Positions 18,041 through 26,749 are shown, counted from the stretch's first letter. The stretch: 64,000 bases of DNA from Candidatus Rokuibacteriota bacterium (GCA_003220685.1 QHTE01000055.1:158411-222410); one strand, 5' to 3'. The notes: a model not told the origin generated them from the sequence alone. Program-made: numbers and translations.

Positions 18041-19369
18041 GTGCCCGACGCGCTGCTCCAGAAGCTCCGCACGACCGTCGGCGCCGCCAACGTCCTGACC
18101 GGCGTCGAGCTCTCGCCCTACGTCGTCGAGGGCCGCACGCCCGAGGCGGCGGTCTTTCCTGGCTCGATCGAGGAGGTCGCGGCCGTGATGGTGCTGGCGT
18201 CTGAAGTCGGAAGCCCGGTCGCGCCGTGGGGTGGCGGCACCGCGGCGAGCGTCGGCATGCCCGCGGGTCGCGCGGGGCTCGTCGTGGTGCTCTCCCGGCT
18301 CGGCCGGCTCCTGGATCACGAGCCCGGCGACCTGACGGCGACGGTCGAGGCCGGTATGACGGTCGAGACGTTTCAGGCCGCGCTCGGCAGGCGCGGCCAG
18401 TGGCTGTCGCTCGATCCCCCCGACGCCGACCGCGCGACCGTCGGCGGCGTGCTCGCCACGAATGCGTGCGGGCCGCGACGCCATCTCTACGGCACGGCCC
18501 GCGACCTCCTGATCGGCGTGACGGTCGTGACCGCGGACGGCTCTGTCGTGAAGGGCGGCGGCAAGGTCGTGAAGAACGTTGCCGGCTACGACCTGCCCAA
18601 GCTCTTCATCGGCTCGTACGGCACGCTCGGCGTCATCGTCGAGGCGACGGTGAAGCTTCGCCCGCTGCCCGAGCAGGAAGAGCTCGTGCGCGTGCGCTTC
18701 GATCGTCTCAAGGACGCGGGCGCGGCCGTGAGGGCCGTCGCGGCGAGCGACCTGATCCCGAACGCGGTCGAGCTCCTCGACGGCGCCGCCGCCGTGGGCG
18801 CGGGACTGGCGGCCGGCTCGCCGCCGGGCGGCGTGCTGGTCGTCGGCTTCGACGGAGTCCGCGAGCAGGTCGACTGGCAGCGCGCCGAGCTCGCGCGCTT
18901 GACCGGCCCGCTCGGCGGACGCGACGTGAGGCCGCTCGAGGCGGCGGCCTGGTCACGGCTCACGCCGGCCGCGCGCACGGCGTTCCCGACGCCGGCCGCG
19001 ACGATGGCGCTCGCGGTGCTGCCGAGCCAGGTCGCGGAGACGATGGAGCAGGGCGCCGGCATCGCGCGCGGCCGCGGCCTCTCGAGCGCATGGGCGGCTC
19101 ACGCGGGGGTCGGCGTCGTGCGCGGCGCGCTCGCGTCGGATCCGGCACCGAAGGACCCGGCAGCGCTCGCGGCGGTGCTCGCCGAGTGGCGCGAGCTGGC
19201 CCGCGCCGGGGGCGGCCACGCGAATCTCGAATGGGCTCCGCTCGCGGTGAAGTCGCAGATCGCGGTGTGGGACGACCCCGGCGCCGCCGGCCGGATCATG
19301 GAGCGCATCAAGGCTCAGCTCGATCCGCGTAACATCTTGAACCCCGGCCGGTTCGTCGCCGGCATCTGA
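18041..19369 (+). CDS. glcE: Glycolate oxidase subunit GlcE (FAD-binding)
   Basis: A 442-residue second FAD-linked oxidase subunit. It shows the pattern of GlcE: APWGGGTAASVGMP, a shortened FAD domain (TVGGVLATNACGPRRHLYG, SYGTLGVIVEATVKLRPLP) and the terminal LDPRNILNPGRFVAGI. It lacks the HGDGN motif of GlcD, as expected for a non-catalytic partner. The GTG at 18041 starts 20 bases after the glcD stop without an evident Shine-Dalgarno sequence; an open frame further upstream lies inside glcD and is not used. It acts with GlcD and GlcF. Confidence 0.9.
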   Translation: MPDALLQKLRTTVGAANVLTGVELSPYVVEGRTPEAAVFPGSIEEVAAVMVLASEVGSPVAPWGGGTAASVGMPAGRAGLVVVLSRLGRLLDHEPGDLTATVEAGMTVETFQAALGRRGQWLSLDPPDADRATVGGVLATNACGPRRHLYGTARDLLIGVTVVTADGSVVKGGGKVVKNVAGYDLPKLFIGSYGTLGVIVEATVKLRPLPEQEELVRVRFDRLKDAGAAVRAVAASDLIPNAVELLDGAAAVGAGLAAGSPPGGVLVVGFDGVREQVDWQRAELARLTGPLGGRDVRPLEAAAWSRLTPAARTAFPTPAATMALAVLPSQVAETMEQGAGIARGRGLSSAWAAHAGVGVVRGALASDPAPKDPAALAAVLAEWRELARAGGGHANLEWAPLAVKSQIAVWDDPGAAGRIMERIKAQLDPRNILNPGRFVAGI

Positions 19370-19371
19370 TC

Positions 19372-19558
19372 GCAGTGCGCGCTGCAGGCCGTCGCGGGGC
19401 TGGGGTCCCGCCGGCCGAGGCGCGCCTATGATTGGCAGTGCGCGCTGCAGGCCGTCGCGGGGCTGGGGTCCCGCCGGCCGAGGCGCGCCTATGATTGGCA
19501 GTGCGCGCTGCAGGCCGTCGCGGGGCTGGGGTCCCGCCGGCCGAGGCGCGCCTATGAT
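19372..19558. repeat. Three tandem copies of a 63-bp unit between glcE and glcF
   Basis: Exact units start at 19372, 19435 and 19498; the third is 61 bp long and then diverges. Each unit ends in CGCGCCTATGATT, so each carries a -10-like TATGAT. The last one (19553-19558) lies 12 bases before the glcF ATG. The unit is a multiple of three (21 codons), but its translation in any frame looks non-coding. Confidence 0.95.
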
Positions 19559-19570
19559 AGAACGCTACTC

Positions 19571-20905
19571 ATGGACACGACGACTCACGCATCGCCGCCC
19601 GCGCCGGGGGGACCGCTCAGCCTGCACGGGCTGTCGGTGGACGGCGTCAACCAGTGCGTCCACTGCGGGCTCTGTCTGGCTTACTGCCCGACGTTCTCGG
19701 AGCTCGGGACCGAGATGGATTCGCCGCGCGGCCGGATCTTCATGATCAAGTCGCTGGCCGAAGGCCGGATGACGCTGAGTGACTCGACGGTGCGTCATCT
19801 CTCGCTGTGCCTGGACTGCCGCGCGTGCGAGACCGTGTGTCCGGCGGGCGTACCGTACGGGCGGCTCATCGAAGCCGCGAAGGCCGAGATCGAGCGCGAC
19901 AGACCGGGTGCGCTGGGCCGCCGGCTCTTTCGCTGGCTCAACTTCGGGCTCTTGCTGGGACACCCGCGTCTGCTCGGGCTCGCCGCGTCCGGCGCGCGCC
20001 TCTATCAGGCGAGCGGGCTCCAGCGCCTCGTCCGAAAGTCCGGCCTCGTGCGGCTCCTGCCCGGGACCTTGCCGGCCTGGGAAGCGCTGCTGCCGCCGGT
20101 GCCGGCGAAGTCCGAGCGGACGGGGCCGCCGCCCGTGACACCGGCCGAAGGCCCGCGGCGCGCGCGCGTCGCCGTGCTGACCGGCTGCGTGCAGTCCGTC
20201 ATCTTCGCGGCCCACAACAGGGCGACCGCACGCGTGCTCGCGAAGAACGGCGGCGAGGTGATCGTGCCCGACGGGCAGGGATGCTGCGGCGCGCTGAACG
20301 CGCACGGCGGCGATCACGCGCGCGCGCTCGCGATGGCGCGCCGGACGATCGACGCGTTCGAGGTGGCGCGCGTCGATGCCGTGGTGGTGAACACCTCGGG
20401 CTGTGGCGCCCACATGAAGGCGTACGGCCACCTGCTCGCGGACGATCGCGCGTACGCCGAGCGTGCCAGGCGGTTCGCCGCCACCGTTCGCGATCTCGCA
20501 GAGTTCCTCGCGCAGGAGCCGCTCCGCGGCCCGCTGGTACCGGTTCCTCTCACGTGCACGTACCACGATCCCTGTCACGTGGCTCACGGCCAGAAGATCA
20601 AGAGCGAGCCGCGCAGGCTGCTGGCGCAGATTCCGGGGCTGCGGGTGGTCGAGCTGACCGAATCGGACTGGTGCTGCGGGTCCGCCGGCATCTACAACCT
20701 CACCGAGCCCGAGATGGCGACGCGCTTGCTGCACCGCAAGGTGGGCCACGTGCTCGCGACGGGCGCCGAGGCGGTCGTGACGGCGAATCCCGGCTGTATC
20801 CTGCAGATCCAGGCGGGGCTCGGTGCCCACGAGTCCGGCGTTCGGGTCATGCATCTGGTCGAGATCCTCGACCGCGCCTACGGCGGCCCGGGAGGTGCCC
20901 GATGA
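19571..20905 (+). CDS. glcF: Glycolate oxidase iron-sulfur subunit GlcF
   Basis: A 444-residue electron-transfer subunit with two [4Fe-4S] motifs (CVHCGLCLAYCP at about residues 29-40 and CLDCRACETVCP at about 79-90). Two CCG domains follow (GCCGALNAHGG and DWCCGSAGIYNL) that bind a further cluster or heterodisulfide-like site. It receives electrons from GlcD/GlcE and passes them to quinone at the membrane. The ATG at 19571 has no Shine-Dalgarno sequence; a -10-like TATGAT from the last 63-bp repeat is 12 bases upstream. The moaB-like gene overlaps its stop (ATGA). Confidence 0.92.
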   Translation: MDTTTHASPPAPGGPLSLHGLSVDGVNQCVHCGLCLAYCPTFSELGTEMDSPRGRIFMIKSLAEGRMTLSDSTVRHLSLCLDCRACETVCPAGVPYGRLIEAAKAEIERDRPGALGRRLFRWLNFGLLLGHPRLLGLAASGARLYQASGLQRLVRKSGLVRLLPGTLPAWEALLPPVPAKSERTGPPPVTPAEGPRRARVAVLTGCVQSVIFAAHNRATARVLAKNGGEVIVPDGQGCCGALNAHGGDHARALAMARRTIDAFEVARVDAVVVNTSGCGAHMKAYGHLLADDRAYAERARRFAATVRDLAEFLAQEPLRGPLVPVPLTCTYHDPCHVAHGQKIKSEPRRLLAQIPGLRVVELTESDWCCGSAGIYNLTEPEMATRLLHRKVGHVLATGAEAVVTANPGCILQIQAGLGAHESGVRVMHLVEILDRAYGGPGGAR

Positions 20906-21420
20906 GCCGGCCCGACAGCACCCCGTTCGAGCACCGGGCCACCGCGCCGGGCTCGATCGGCTGCTGGGTGCTGACCGTGTCCGACACGAAGACACCCGAG
21001 ACGGACACGAGCGGCCAGCTCATCCGCAAGCTCCTGACGGACGCCGGCCATCGGGTCGTCGGAGCCTCGATCGAGCGCGACGAGCCCAAAGACGTCCAGC
21101 GTGTGATCCGTGAGGCGTGCGCGCACGACGAGGTGCGGGCCGTGCTCGTGACCGGCGGCACGGGCATCACGTCGCGCGACTCGACCTACGAGGCGATCGA
21201 GGCGCTGCTCGACAAGCGCCTGCCCGGATTCGGCGAGCTGTTCCGCGTGCTGTCGTTCCAGGAGATCGGGGCCGCCGCGATGATGTCGCGCGCCCAGCTC
21301 GGCGTGCACGCGCGCCGCATCGTCGTCTCGATGCCCGGCTCGCCCAACGCGTGCCGACTCGCGCTCGAGAAGCTCATCATTCCGGAGCTTCCCCACCTGA
21401 TCCGCGAGGTCAGCCGCTAG
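20902..21420 (+). CDS. moaB: Molybdenum cofactor biosynthesis protein B / Mog-like
   Basis: A 172-residue MogA/MoaB-fold protein that binds molybdopterin and, in the Mog subgroup, adenylylates it. The motif LVTGGTGITSRDSTYEAIE, the RLPGFGELFRVLSFQEIG segment and the VSMPGSPNACRLALEK end are typical. The ATG overlaps the glcF stop (ATGA) and has GGGAGG upstream within glcF, so it is translationally coupled. The link to a glycolate oxidase operon is not functional in any obvious way. A second molybdopterin-related gene (MoeB-like) lies 3.8 kb downstream on the other strand. Confidence 0.88.
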   Translation: MSRPDSTPFEHRATAPGSIGCWVLTVSDTKTPETDTSGQLIRKLLTDAGHRVVGASIERDEPKDVQRVIREACAHDEVRAVLVTGGTGITSRDSTYEAIEALLDKRLPGFGELFRVLSFQEIGAAAMMSRAQLGVHARRIVVSMPGSPNACRLALEKLIIPELPHLIREVSR

Positions 21421-21457
21421 TCACGCGGCCGCCCGGTCCGGCGGCCCCGCGGCGGCG

Positions 21458-21463
21458 TATACT
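21458..21463 (+). promoter_or_regulatory. -10 box before the HtrA protease gene
   Basis: TATACT matches the -10 consensus at five of six positions and ends 17 bases before the chosen ATG at 21481 (11 before ATG 21475). No clear -35. Confidence 0.4.
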
Positions 21464-21480
21464 GCTGCGGGAGGATGTCG

Positions 21481-22644
21481 ATGTTCGCGTCGCACGCCCG
21501 CGCGCTGGTCGTCCTGCTGGCTCTCGTCGCCCTGGCAAGCGGGTGCTCCGGTCCGTCGACTGCCGCCGGGCCCGGGCCCTGGCGGGAGGGCGTGGTTACG
21601 TCCGTTCCGCCCGAGCTGGCCCGGATCAACGATCTCCTGGCCGATCTCGCGGAGCGCTTGCAGCCGGGGTTGGTGTACGTCCGTGTCCAGCGCGCGACGC
21701 CGCCGAGGGACGAGCCCGCCCGCGAGGAGCCGGGCGAGCCGCGCCGGAGCACCGGCTCGGGCTTCGTCATCGACTCGAGCGGGCTGATCGTCACCAACGC
21801 CCACGTGGTCGAGAGCGCGGGACAGATCCAGGTGCGGCTGGCCGACGGGCGGCGATTCCCGGCGACTGTCGTCGGGCGGGACGGTCGCGTCGACCTGGCG
21901 CTCCTGAAGATCGAGGGCGCTTCGCGCCTGACCGTGCTCCCGCTCGGCGATTCCAACAAGCTGCGTGTCGGCGAGCTCGTGCTCGCCCTCGGCAACCCGT
22001 TCGGGCTCGAGCAGAGCGTCTCGTTCGGGATCGTGAGCCGAAAGGGCGCGCCCCTGACCGTGGCCGCGCCGGGATTCGACTTCATCCAGACCGACGCCGC
22101 GATCAACCCCGGCAACTCCGGCGGACCTCTCGTGAACTTGTCCGGTGAGGTCGTCGGCGTCAACAGCATGGCGGCGGTGAACGGCTCGATCGGCTTCGCG
22201 ATTCCCTCGACCCTCGTCAAGATGCTGCTGCCGCAGCTCGCCTCGAAGGGCCGCGTGGATTGGGGGTGGCTCGGCGTCGCCATCGCCGAGGTGACCGAAG
22301 ACGACCTCGGCCGGCTCAAGCTCCGCGAGCCCAAAGGCGTGCTGGTGCGCAGCGTGATGCCGGGCGAGCCGGCCGATAAGGGCGGCGTGCGGGCGGACGA
22401 CGTGATCCTCGGCATCGACGGCACGCGCCTCGAGTCGCCGCGCGATCTCCAGCGCGTCGTCTCCTCGACCCCGGTCGGGAAGAAGGTCCGCGTCGTCCTG
22501 CTGCGCGAGGGGCAAGAGACGGAGCTCGAGGTGACGATCGGCCTCTATCAGGAGCGCGAGGCACCTCCCGGCGAGGCGCCGCGGCGAGGCCCGCGTCCGG
22601 CCGAGCCTCCCAGGGAGACGCCGCCCAACGAGGCGCCGAAGTAG
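21481..22644 (+). CDS. HtrA/DegP-family serine protease with one PDZ domain, lipoprotein
   Basis: A 387-residue periplasmic quality-control protease anchored as a lipoprotein (signal ending LVALASGC, Cys22). The trypsin-like domain has the complete triad: His108 in TNAHVV, Asp138 in RVDLALLK and Ser213 in NPGNSGGPLV. One PDZ domain covers about residues 265-365. The tail is Pro/Glu rich. Two in-frame ATGs are close together; the second (21481) is preferred because GGGAGG sits directly against the first and at 6 bases from the second. It converges with the flavin-type oxidase gene, with the two stops adjacent. Confidence 0.88.
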   Translation: MFASHARALVVLLALVALASGCSGPSTAAGPGPWREGVVTSVPPELARINDLLADLAERLQPGLVYVRVQRATPPRDEPAREEPGEPRRSTGSGFVIDSSGLIVTNAHVVESAGQIQVRLADGRRFPATVVGRDGRVDLALLKIEGASRLTVLPLGDSNKLRVGELVLALGNPFGLEQSVSFGIVSRKGAPLTVAAPGFDFIQTDAAINPGNSGGPLVNLSGEVVGVNSMAAVNGSIGFAIPSTLVKMLLPQLASKGRVDWGWLGVAIAEVTEDDLGRLKLREPKGVLVRSVMPGEPADKGGVRADDVILGIDGTRLESPRDLQRVVSSTPVGKKVRVVLLREGQETELEVTIGLYQEREAPPGEAPRRGPRPAEPPRETPPNEAPK

Positions 22645-23145
22645 TCAGGCGCGGGCGCGAGGCTCCGCGAGCGCGGCCAGGGTCGCGCGCGCCCAGGGCT
22701 CGTCGAGCGTCGGCGCGGGCTCGTACCGGATCCCGGTCGTGATCCGCATCCCGCCTTCCCAATCGGCCGCCGCGTCCTCGAGCACTTCGTCGACCTCGAG
22801 CAGGAAGTATCCCAGCCCGTGCTCGCCGGCGCCGGCCACGGGCAGGGGGCCGTCGATGGTGCGCAGCTTCACGTAGAGGGTCACGTCCGCCTCGATCGCC
22901 AGGAGCGTCGCCGCGCCGCGCTCGGCCAGGTTGCGCGCGCTGCGCGTGCGCGCGCCGATCACGAGGCCCACCGTTCGCGTGTCGTAGGCCCGGATCTCCA
23001 GGTAGGAGAGGAGCATCGGATGGGGCCGCCCGTCCGCGTCGACCGTGACGAACGGCAGCGCGGCGCCGAGCCGCCGGGCGATGTCCCGCTGAGAGAAGCG
23101 GTCGACGAGGTCGTGCGAGAGGGCTCGTCCGAGCGATCGCGTCAT
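22645..23145 (-). CDS. Pyridoxamine 5'-phosphate oxidase family (FMN-binding split barrel) protein
   Basis: A 166-residue protein resembling the split-barrel flavin-binding family: FVTVDADGRPHPMLLSYLEIRA, then RNLAERGAATLLAIEAD and YVKLRTIDGP. Such proteins bind FMN, F420 or heme and carry out small redox reactions. It is too divergent to be called true PNP oxidase. A TTGACA lies upstream on the minus strand (23182-23177 region), with GGGGAG just before the ATG. It ends directly against the stop of the HtrA gene. Function remains generic. Confidence 0.6.
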   Translation of the reverse strand: MTRSLGRALSHDLVDRFSQRDIARRLGAALPFVTVDADGRPHPMLLSYLEIRAYDTRTVGLVIGARTRSARNLAERGAATLLAIEADVTLYVKLRTIDGPLPVAGAGEHGLGYFLLEVDEVLEDAAADWEGGMRITTGIRYEPAPTLDEPWARATLAALAEPRARA

Positions 23146-23282
23146 GGCTCCCCAGTGTCAAGACTCTGGCAAGCGCTTGTCAATCTGCGCCGGAACGCTC
23201 GGTCAAGTTCTCAATTCTTTGAGCGTCGGTCACGTGGTGTTTGCCTTGCAGCCGAGCCGAAGGCGAGGGGGAACGATCTCGG

Positions 23283-23843
23283 ATGGGCGCGAATCTCCGG
23301 TTCCTACTGCTCGCGGGCGCATTCCTCTCGACGGCCGCCTGCTCCGCGAGCGTGGAAACTCCGGGCGGGTCACCGCTCTCGGACGGCTTCGCGCCCGCGG
23401 CGTTCTCTCCGCCTCCCGCGACCATGCGGGTCGCGCTGGCTCTCCCGCTGGAGTCCGGTGAGGGCGCGGTCGGCCGAGACCAGCTGCGGGGCGACGAGGC
23501 GGCGATGCCGGACATCGCCGGACGGTGGACCGGCGCCTGGAGCGGGATCGGCGCCATGTCTCGGCGCGTGAGCACGGCTCGGGCCGAGTTCAGCCAGGCG
23601 GGTCGCTGGGGGTGGGGAAAGATCGTGCTATCGGACGCCGTCGCCGCCCACGTCCCGGCGATCGTCACCAATCGCGGGGCGCTTGGCGTACCGGTGATTT
23701 TCGACGTGTTTCCAGCCCGCGTCGTCATGAAGCACGAGGCGGGCGGCGCCTATCTGTCCGCCGTGTTCAGAGTCGACGGCGACCGGATGCTCGGCACCCT
23801 GCGCGGCTACGACACGCTCATCGTGCTCTCTCGCGAGCGATGA
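23283..23843 (+). CDS. Hypothetical lipoprotein
   Basis: A 186-residue protein with a lipoprotein signal (FLLLAGAFLSTAAC, Cys near residue 20). I do not recognise a family. The mature part has a disordered Pro/Ala/Gly stretch to about residue 75. A compact domain follows, starting PDIAGRWTGAWSGIG and ending YDTLIVLSRER. The opening GxWxGxW and the beta-rich, hydrophobic alternation suggest a small beta-barrel, lipocalin-like or calycin-like fold. The ATG was chosen for the signal peptide and a GAGGGGG tract upstream. Confidence 0.55.
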   Translation: MGANLRFLLLAGAFLSTAACSASVETPGGSPLSDGFAPAAFSPPPATMRVALALPLESGEGAVGRDQLRGDEAAMPDIAGRWTGAWSGIGAMSRRVSTARAEFSQAGRWGWGKIVLSDAVAAHVPAIVTNRGALGVPVIFDVFPARVVMKHEAGGAYLSAVFRVDGDRMLGTLRGYDTLIVLSRER

Positions 23844-23982
23844 GCCGCCGGCTCGGTCTTCGTCTGCTTCCTGATCGCGTCGTCGACGACGTCACTGATG
23901 GGCCGCCGCGTACGGAAGAGCCCGACGAGCGAGAGGACCAGATCTCACCTCGGGCGAGGCCCGACGACCGAGAGCGTCGCGA

Positions 23983-25209
23983 TCAGCCGCCCGCTTTGGG
24001 GGCGACTGCCGCCGCCACGCCCTCGGGATGACCGTCGGGCGACACGTCACAAGCGCCGCCGGCGCCGTTTCTGTGGACCGCCAGATCCGTGATCGTCGGC
24101 GCGGTGCCGCAGAGCGGGCACTTGGGATCGCGGCGCAGACGGACCTCGCGGAAGCGCATGCCGAGCGCGTCGTAGGTCAGGAGGCGGCCGATCAGCGGCT
24201 CACCGATGCCGAGCAGGAGCTTGACGGCCTCCGTCGCCTGAATCGTTCCGACCACTCCTGGGAGCACGCCCAGGACGCCGGCCTCGCTTCAGGAGGGAAC
24301 CAGGCCGGGCGGCGGTGGGGTCGGATAGAGGCACCGGTAGCACGGGCCCTGGTTGGGCGCGAACACCGTGGCCATGCCCTCGAACTGGAAGATCGACCCG
24401 TGGACGTTGGTCTTGCCCGCCAGGAAGCAGGCGTCGTTGACCAGGTAGCGCGTCTCGAAGTTGTCCGAGCCGTCGACGATGAGGTCATAGTCCTTGATGA
24501 CGTCCATCACGTTGTCGACCGTGATGCGCGTTGGCAGCGAGATCACGTCGACGTCCGGGTTGAGGGCTTTGAGCGTCCGCGTGCCCGACTCGACCTTGGG
24601 CTTCCCGATGTCGGCCGTCGTGTGCAGGATCTGCCGCTGGAGATTCGTGATGTCGACGGTGTCGCCATCCATCAGCCCGAGCGTTCCCACTCCGGCGGCG
24701 GCCAGGTAGAAAGCCGTCGGCGAGCCGAGCCCGCCGGCCCCGATCAGCAGGACCTTCGAGCGCAGGAGCTTCTTCTGCCCCTTGTCGCCGACTTGAGGCA
24801 GGAGGAAGTGACGGCTGTAGCGCTGGATCTGGTCCTGGGTCATCGGGACTTCCCGGATCACCGGCATTCCCGATTGCACCCACTTCTGGTAGCCGCCCTG
24901 CAGGTTGACGACGTTGGAGTAGCCCAGGTCTTTCAGGGCCTTGGCGGCGAGCATCGACCGTAGCCCGGTCTGGCAGTAGAGCACGACCGGCGTGGACGCA
25001 TCGCTGACCGCCGACCCGACCCGGAACTCGAGAAAGCCGCGGCTGATGTTCGTCGCCGCCTCGAGATGACCGTCGCGGTACTCGTCGGGGTCGCGCACGT
25101 CAATGACGACGACCTTTTCGCCGGCGGCCAGACGGCGGGCGACCTCGGCCGGCCCCTCCTCGGGGACGACCTGCCTTGCATCCGCGAGCATGTCCTTCAG
25201 CGTTTTCAT
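23983..25209 (-). CDS. moeB: Rhodanese-MoeB/ThiF-type adenylyltransferase with in-frame UGA (candidate selenoprotein)
   Basis: A 409-codon frame. Residues 1-115 are a rhodanese domain with its catalytic Cys in VLYCQTGLRS. Residues 130-408 are an E1-like adenylyltransferase with the ATP motif GAGGLGSPTAFYL, DGDTVDITNLQRQ and two zinc CxxC pairs (CYRC and CPLC). Codon 307 (24291-24289) is TGA. It stands in PGLVPS-[UGA]-SEAGVLGVLPG, exactly where the family has a conserved Cys (NCADGGVLG in MOCS3, where that Cys is the active site). The frame continues without shift for 101 conserved codons. The enzyme would activate the C-terminus of a MoaD/ThiS-like sulfur carrier. Read as Sec it is full length; read as stop it loses the second zinc pair. 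A plain nonsense mutation is the alternative. Confidence 0.7.
24248..24288 (-). promoter_or_regulatory. SECIS-like stem-loop directly downstream of the in-frame UGA
   Basis: Transcript order after UGA: a 7-nt spacer, a 5-bp lower stem (24281-24277 with 24252-24248, one G-U pair), a small internal loop, and a perfect 7-bp upper stem TCCTGGG/CCCAGGA (24275-24269 with 24262-24256). The loop is the 6-nt CGUGCU. The loop begins 20 nt after the UGA and has G at its second position, both within the described bacterial SECIS pattern. Confidence 0.55.
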
Positions 25210-25222
25210 CGGCTCGATCTCA

Positions 25223-25250
25223 ATATTACCGCCATTCCCGGTCGGTTCAA
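25223..25250 (-). promoter_or_regulatory. Promoter of the MoeB-like gene
   Basis: Minus strand: -35 TTGAAC (25250-25245), 16-bp spacer, -10 TAATAT (25228-25223). The -10 ends 13 bases before the ATG at 25209, which has only a weak purine run upstream. Confidence 0.5.
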
Positions 25251-25296
25251 GGGTGATGCGCCGTCCAGGACCTTCGTCCCGGCCGTACGCCGCTGC

Positions 25297-25302
25297 TATA
25301 CT
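25297..25302 (+). promoter_or_regulatory. -10 box before rmlA
   Basis: TATACT ends 11 bases before the rmlA ATG (25314). No Shine-Dalgarno sequence between them and no convincing -35. Divergent from the MoeB promoter. Confidence 0.4.
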
Positions 25303-25313
25303 CACAGAATTCC

Positions 25314-26198
25314 ATGACGAATTCCATCAAGGGCATCATCCTCGCGGGCGGATCGGGAACGCGACTCTACCCCTTGACCCACGCGGTTAGCAAGCAGCTC
25401 GTGCCGATTTACAACAAGCCGATGATCTACTACCCGCTATCCACCTTGATGCTCGCGGGGATCACGAAGGTTCTGGTCATTACGACACCGCTAGATCAGG
25501 AAGCCTTCCAGCGGCTGCTCGGAGACGGCGGGCACCTCGGGCTCGGCATCGAGTACGCCGTCCAGCCGAGGCCCGAGGGCCTGGCCCAGGCCTTCATCAT
25601 CGGCCGGCGTTTCGTCGGCAGCGACCGGGTCGCTCTGGCTCTGGGCGACAACGTCTTCTACGGCCACGGGCTGCCGGAGTATCTCAAGCGGGCCGCCGAT
25701 CGCCCGACCGGCGCGACGGTCTTCGCCTACTGGGTGCGCGATCCCCAGCGCTACGGAGTCGTCGAGTTCGGGGCCGACGGCCGGGCGGCCGGGCTCGAGG
25801 AAAAGCCCGTCAAGCCGCGCTCGTCGTACGCGGTGACCGGGCTCTACTTCTACGATAACCAGGTGCTGGAGATCGCGGCGGGCCTCACGCCGTCGGCGCG
25901 CGGCGAGCTCGAGATCACCGACGTGAACGCCGCGTATCTCCGGCGCGGACAGCTCCAGGTCGAGAAGCTCGGCCGTGGAATCGCGTGGCTCGACACCGGG
26001 ACCCACACGGCGCTCCTCGACGCGTCCAACTTCATCCACACGATCGAGGAGCGGCAAGGCCTGATGGTCGCCTGCGTCGAGGAGATCGCGTTCCGCATGG
26101 GCTACATCACCGAGGACGCCGTGCTGCGGATCGCCCGGCCGATGAAGGACAACGCGTACGGGCAGTATTTATTGCGCCTGGTCGAGTCCGAGCCATAA
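25314..26198 (+). CDS. rmlA: Glucose-1-phosphate thymidylyltransferase
   Basis: A 294-residue nucleotidyltransferase making dTDP-glucose from dTTP and glucose 1-phosphate, first step of dTDP-L-rhamnose and related sugar synthesis. The activation loop [13 protein letters not shown], the [17 protein letters not shown] region, [11 protein letters not shown] and the EEKPVKPRS motif are all present. Length is normal for RmlA/RfbA. It heads a compact cluster with an RmlC-like epimerase and RmlB. An rmlD gene is not in the window. Confidence 0.93.
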   Translation: MTNSIKGIILAGGSGTRLYPLTHAVSKQLVPIYNKPMIYYPLSTLMLAGITKVLVITTPLDQEAFQRLLGDGGHLGLGIEYAVQPRPEGLAQAFIIGRRFVGSDRVALALGDNVFYGHGLPEYLKRAADRPTGATVFAYWVRDPQRYGVVEFGADGRAAGLEEKPVKPRSSYAVTGLYFYDNQVLEIAAGLTPSARGELEITDVNAAYLRRGQLQVEKLGRGIAWLDTGTHTALLDASNFIHTIEERQGLMVACVEEIAFRMGYITEDAVLRIARPMKDNAYGQYLLRLVESEP

Positions 26199-26212
26199 GA
26201 TCGGAGCCCCCA

Positions 26213-26749
26213 ATGGACTTCACGCCCGCCGCGAAGCGCGCCTTCCAGACCCAGTCCTACGGTCCCGCTCCGTCGATCGAAGGCGTCGAGATCGTCGAGC
26301 TCAAGCGATTCGCCGACGACGGCGGGAGCATGACCGAGCTGGCGCGTCTGACCACCGGCCACCCGCAGGCGTTCAAGAGCTTCGAGGTGCGCCAGATCAA
26401 CTACAGCGAGGTCGAGCCCGGCGTGATCAAGGCGTTCCACCTCCACCAGCGCCAGACGGACATCTGGTACGTGCCCCCGTCCGACCGGATGCTCGTGGTC
26501 CTGCTCGACGTGCGGCACGGCTCAAAGACCGAGGGCACGCGCATGCGTCTCACGCTCGGCGCGGGCGCCTCGCGCATGGTGCGCATCCCGCCCGGGGTCG
26601 CGCACGGCGTGCGCAACCTGTCCACCGCGCCCGGGCGCATCATCTACTTCACCGATGTCCATTTCTCGCCCGAGCCCGCGGTGTGCGACGAGGGCCGCTT
26701 GCCGTGGGACTACGCCGGCGCCGAGATCTGGGACGTGACCCGAGGGTAG
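26213..26749 (+). CDS. dTDP-4-dehydrorhamnose 3,5-epimerase family protein (divergent)
   Basis: A 178-residue cupin of the RmlC family placed between rmlA and rmlB, so it is expected to act on a dTDP-4-keto sugar. The core IKAFHLHQRQTDIWYVPP corresponds to the substrate-binding GLHYQ region of RmlC but with different residues. VRIPPGVAHGVRNLS matches the second cupin strand (typical VPxGFAHGF). The divergence means 3-epimerase-only, 3,4-ketoisomerase-like or other sugar chemistry is possible instead of true RmlC activity. The ATG follows GGAG at 26202-26205. The rmlB start is 4 bases after its stop. Confidence 0.75.
   Translation: MDFTPAAKRAFQTQSYGPAPSIEGVEIVELKRFADDGGSMTELARLTTGHPQAFKSFEVRQINYSEVEPGVIKAFHLHQRQTDIWYVPPSDRMLVVLLDVRHGSKTEGTRMRLTLGAGASRMVRIPPGVAHGVRNLSTAPGRIIYFTDVHFSPEPAVCDEGRLPWDYAGAEIWDVTRG

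Noticed and set aside
19428..19745. ORF reading through the 63-bp repeats into glcF in another frame
   Set aside because: Repeats translate to MIGSARCRPSRGW-type units only because 63 is a multiple of three; it continues as a shadow of glcF.
23840..24031. Plus-strand ORF starting at an ATGA overlap after the lipoprotein stop
   Set aside because: Arg/Asp/Pro-rich product without a domain, running into the antisense of the MoeB C-terminus; judged non-coding. The 139-base gap 23844-23982 holds nothing I can support.
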